NCBI GenBank assembly: GCA_945890595.1
Contig: CAMDCQ010000151.1
Span: forward strand, 1-5,742
DNA from: Chitinophaga pinensis
Lineage (GTDB): Bacteria; Bacteroidota; Bacteroidia; NS11-12g; UBA9320
Reading direction: 5' to 3'
DNA length: 5,742 nt
The first letter of the stretch is position 1; every line of letters starts with the position of its first letter. Of the stretch, positions 5,632 through 5,742 are shown piece after piece. The notes beneath the pieces were generated by a model that was given only the letters and a program-made list of their open reading frames with translations, was not told where the DNA came from and did no database searches. The position numbers and the translations under genes were made by a program.

Positions 5632-5742
5632 ACAACACATAACAGCACTTACAAAAAATTGGCGGTTCAGTGCTTCGTATGACAGTTTTGTGGTAAATAT
5701 CAGTTTTTCAAATCAAGTTTTGTGGTTAAATTCGCCACTTAG
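5632..5742. repeat. Candidate left half of a palindromic cassette-type spacer
   Basis: This non-coding stretch begins just after the extended lipoprotein frame. ACAACACATAACAG (5632-5645) is an imperfect reverse complement of CTGTATGTTGT (5069-5079), with three extra bases. AGCACT (5644-5649) pairs with AGTGCT (5669-5674), and TGGCG (5660-5664) with CGCCA (5733-5737). AGTTTTGTGGT is repeated directly at 5684-5694 and 5716-5726. The window ends inside it. Confidence 0.4.

Noticed and set aside
5404..5640. Minus-strand frame of 78 codons with a hydrophobic start
   Set aside because: It is antisense to the lipoprotein and its open tail, and has no promoter box or recognisable motif. The hydrophobicity comes from AT-rich complement.

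Overview
The window most likely comes from a member of the Bacteroidota (Flavobacteriia/Cytophagia-like). The gene set points that way, and so do the start regions. Several genes have no Shine-Dalgarno sequence and instead carry a TAnnTTTG-type -7 promoter box ending only 5-7 bases before the ATG, the Bacteroidota sigma-factor signature. GC content is moderate in the left half (27 of 60 bases in 901-960) and low at the right end (16 of 60 in both 5161-5220 and 5281-5340). No rRNA, tRNA, CRISPR array or transposase was seen.

Layout, left to right. Bases 2-505 hold the 3' end of an AtoE-type short-chain fatty acid transporter. A short gap with a small REP-like hairpin (533-554) follows. miaE (667-1272, tRNA ms2io6A37 hydroxylase) converges tightly on a nitrilase-superfamily omega-amidase gene of the YafV/NIT2 type on the minus strand (2041-1286). 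That gene is divergent from a large secreted TraB/GumN-family protein (2072-3805), and the two are separated by only 30 bases that hold two back-to-back promoters. The TraB/GumN protein carries a 101-residue, strongly acidic, tyrosine-rich segment inside its C-terminal extension. After a 231-base gap comes an aldo/keto reductase with a TTG start (4037-4966).

The right end (about 5000-5742) looks like accessory DNA. A well-formed Bacteroidota promoter precedes a very AT-rich small lipoprotein gene (5148-5510). The frame of that gene stays open past its stop codon to 5621, which suggests a recent nonsense mutation or a stop-interrupted gene. On both sides lie non-coding segments that share short inverted and direct repeats, resembling the two halves of a palindromic spacer between mobile cassettes. 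This cassette reading is the most interesting and most speculative part of the window.

The genes do not form one pathway. The left part reads as ordinary housekeeping and peripheral metabolism: fatty acid uptake, tRNA modification and keto-acid amide repair. The right part carries an oxidoreductase and a probable strain-specific lipoprotein.
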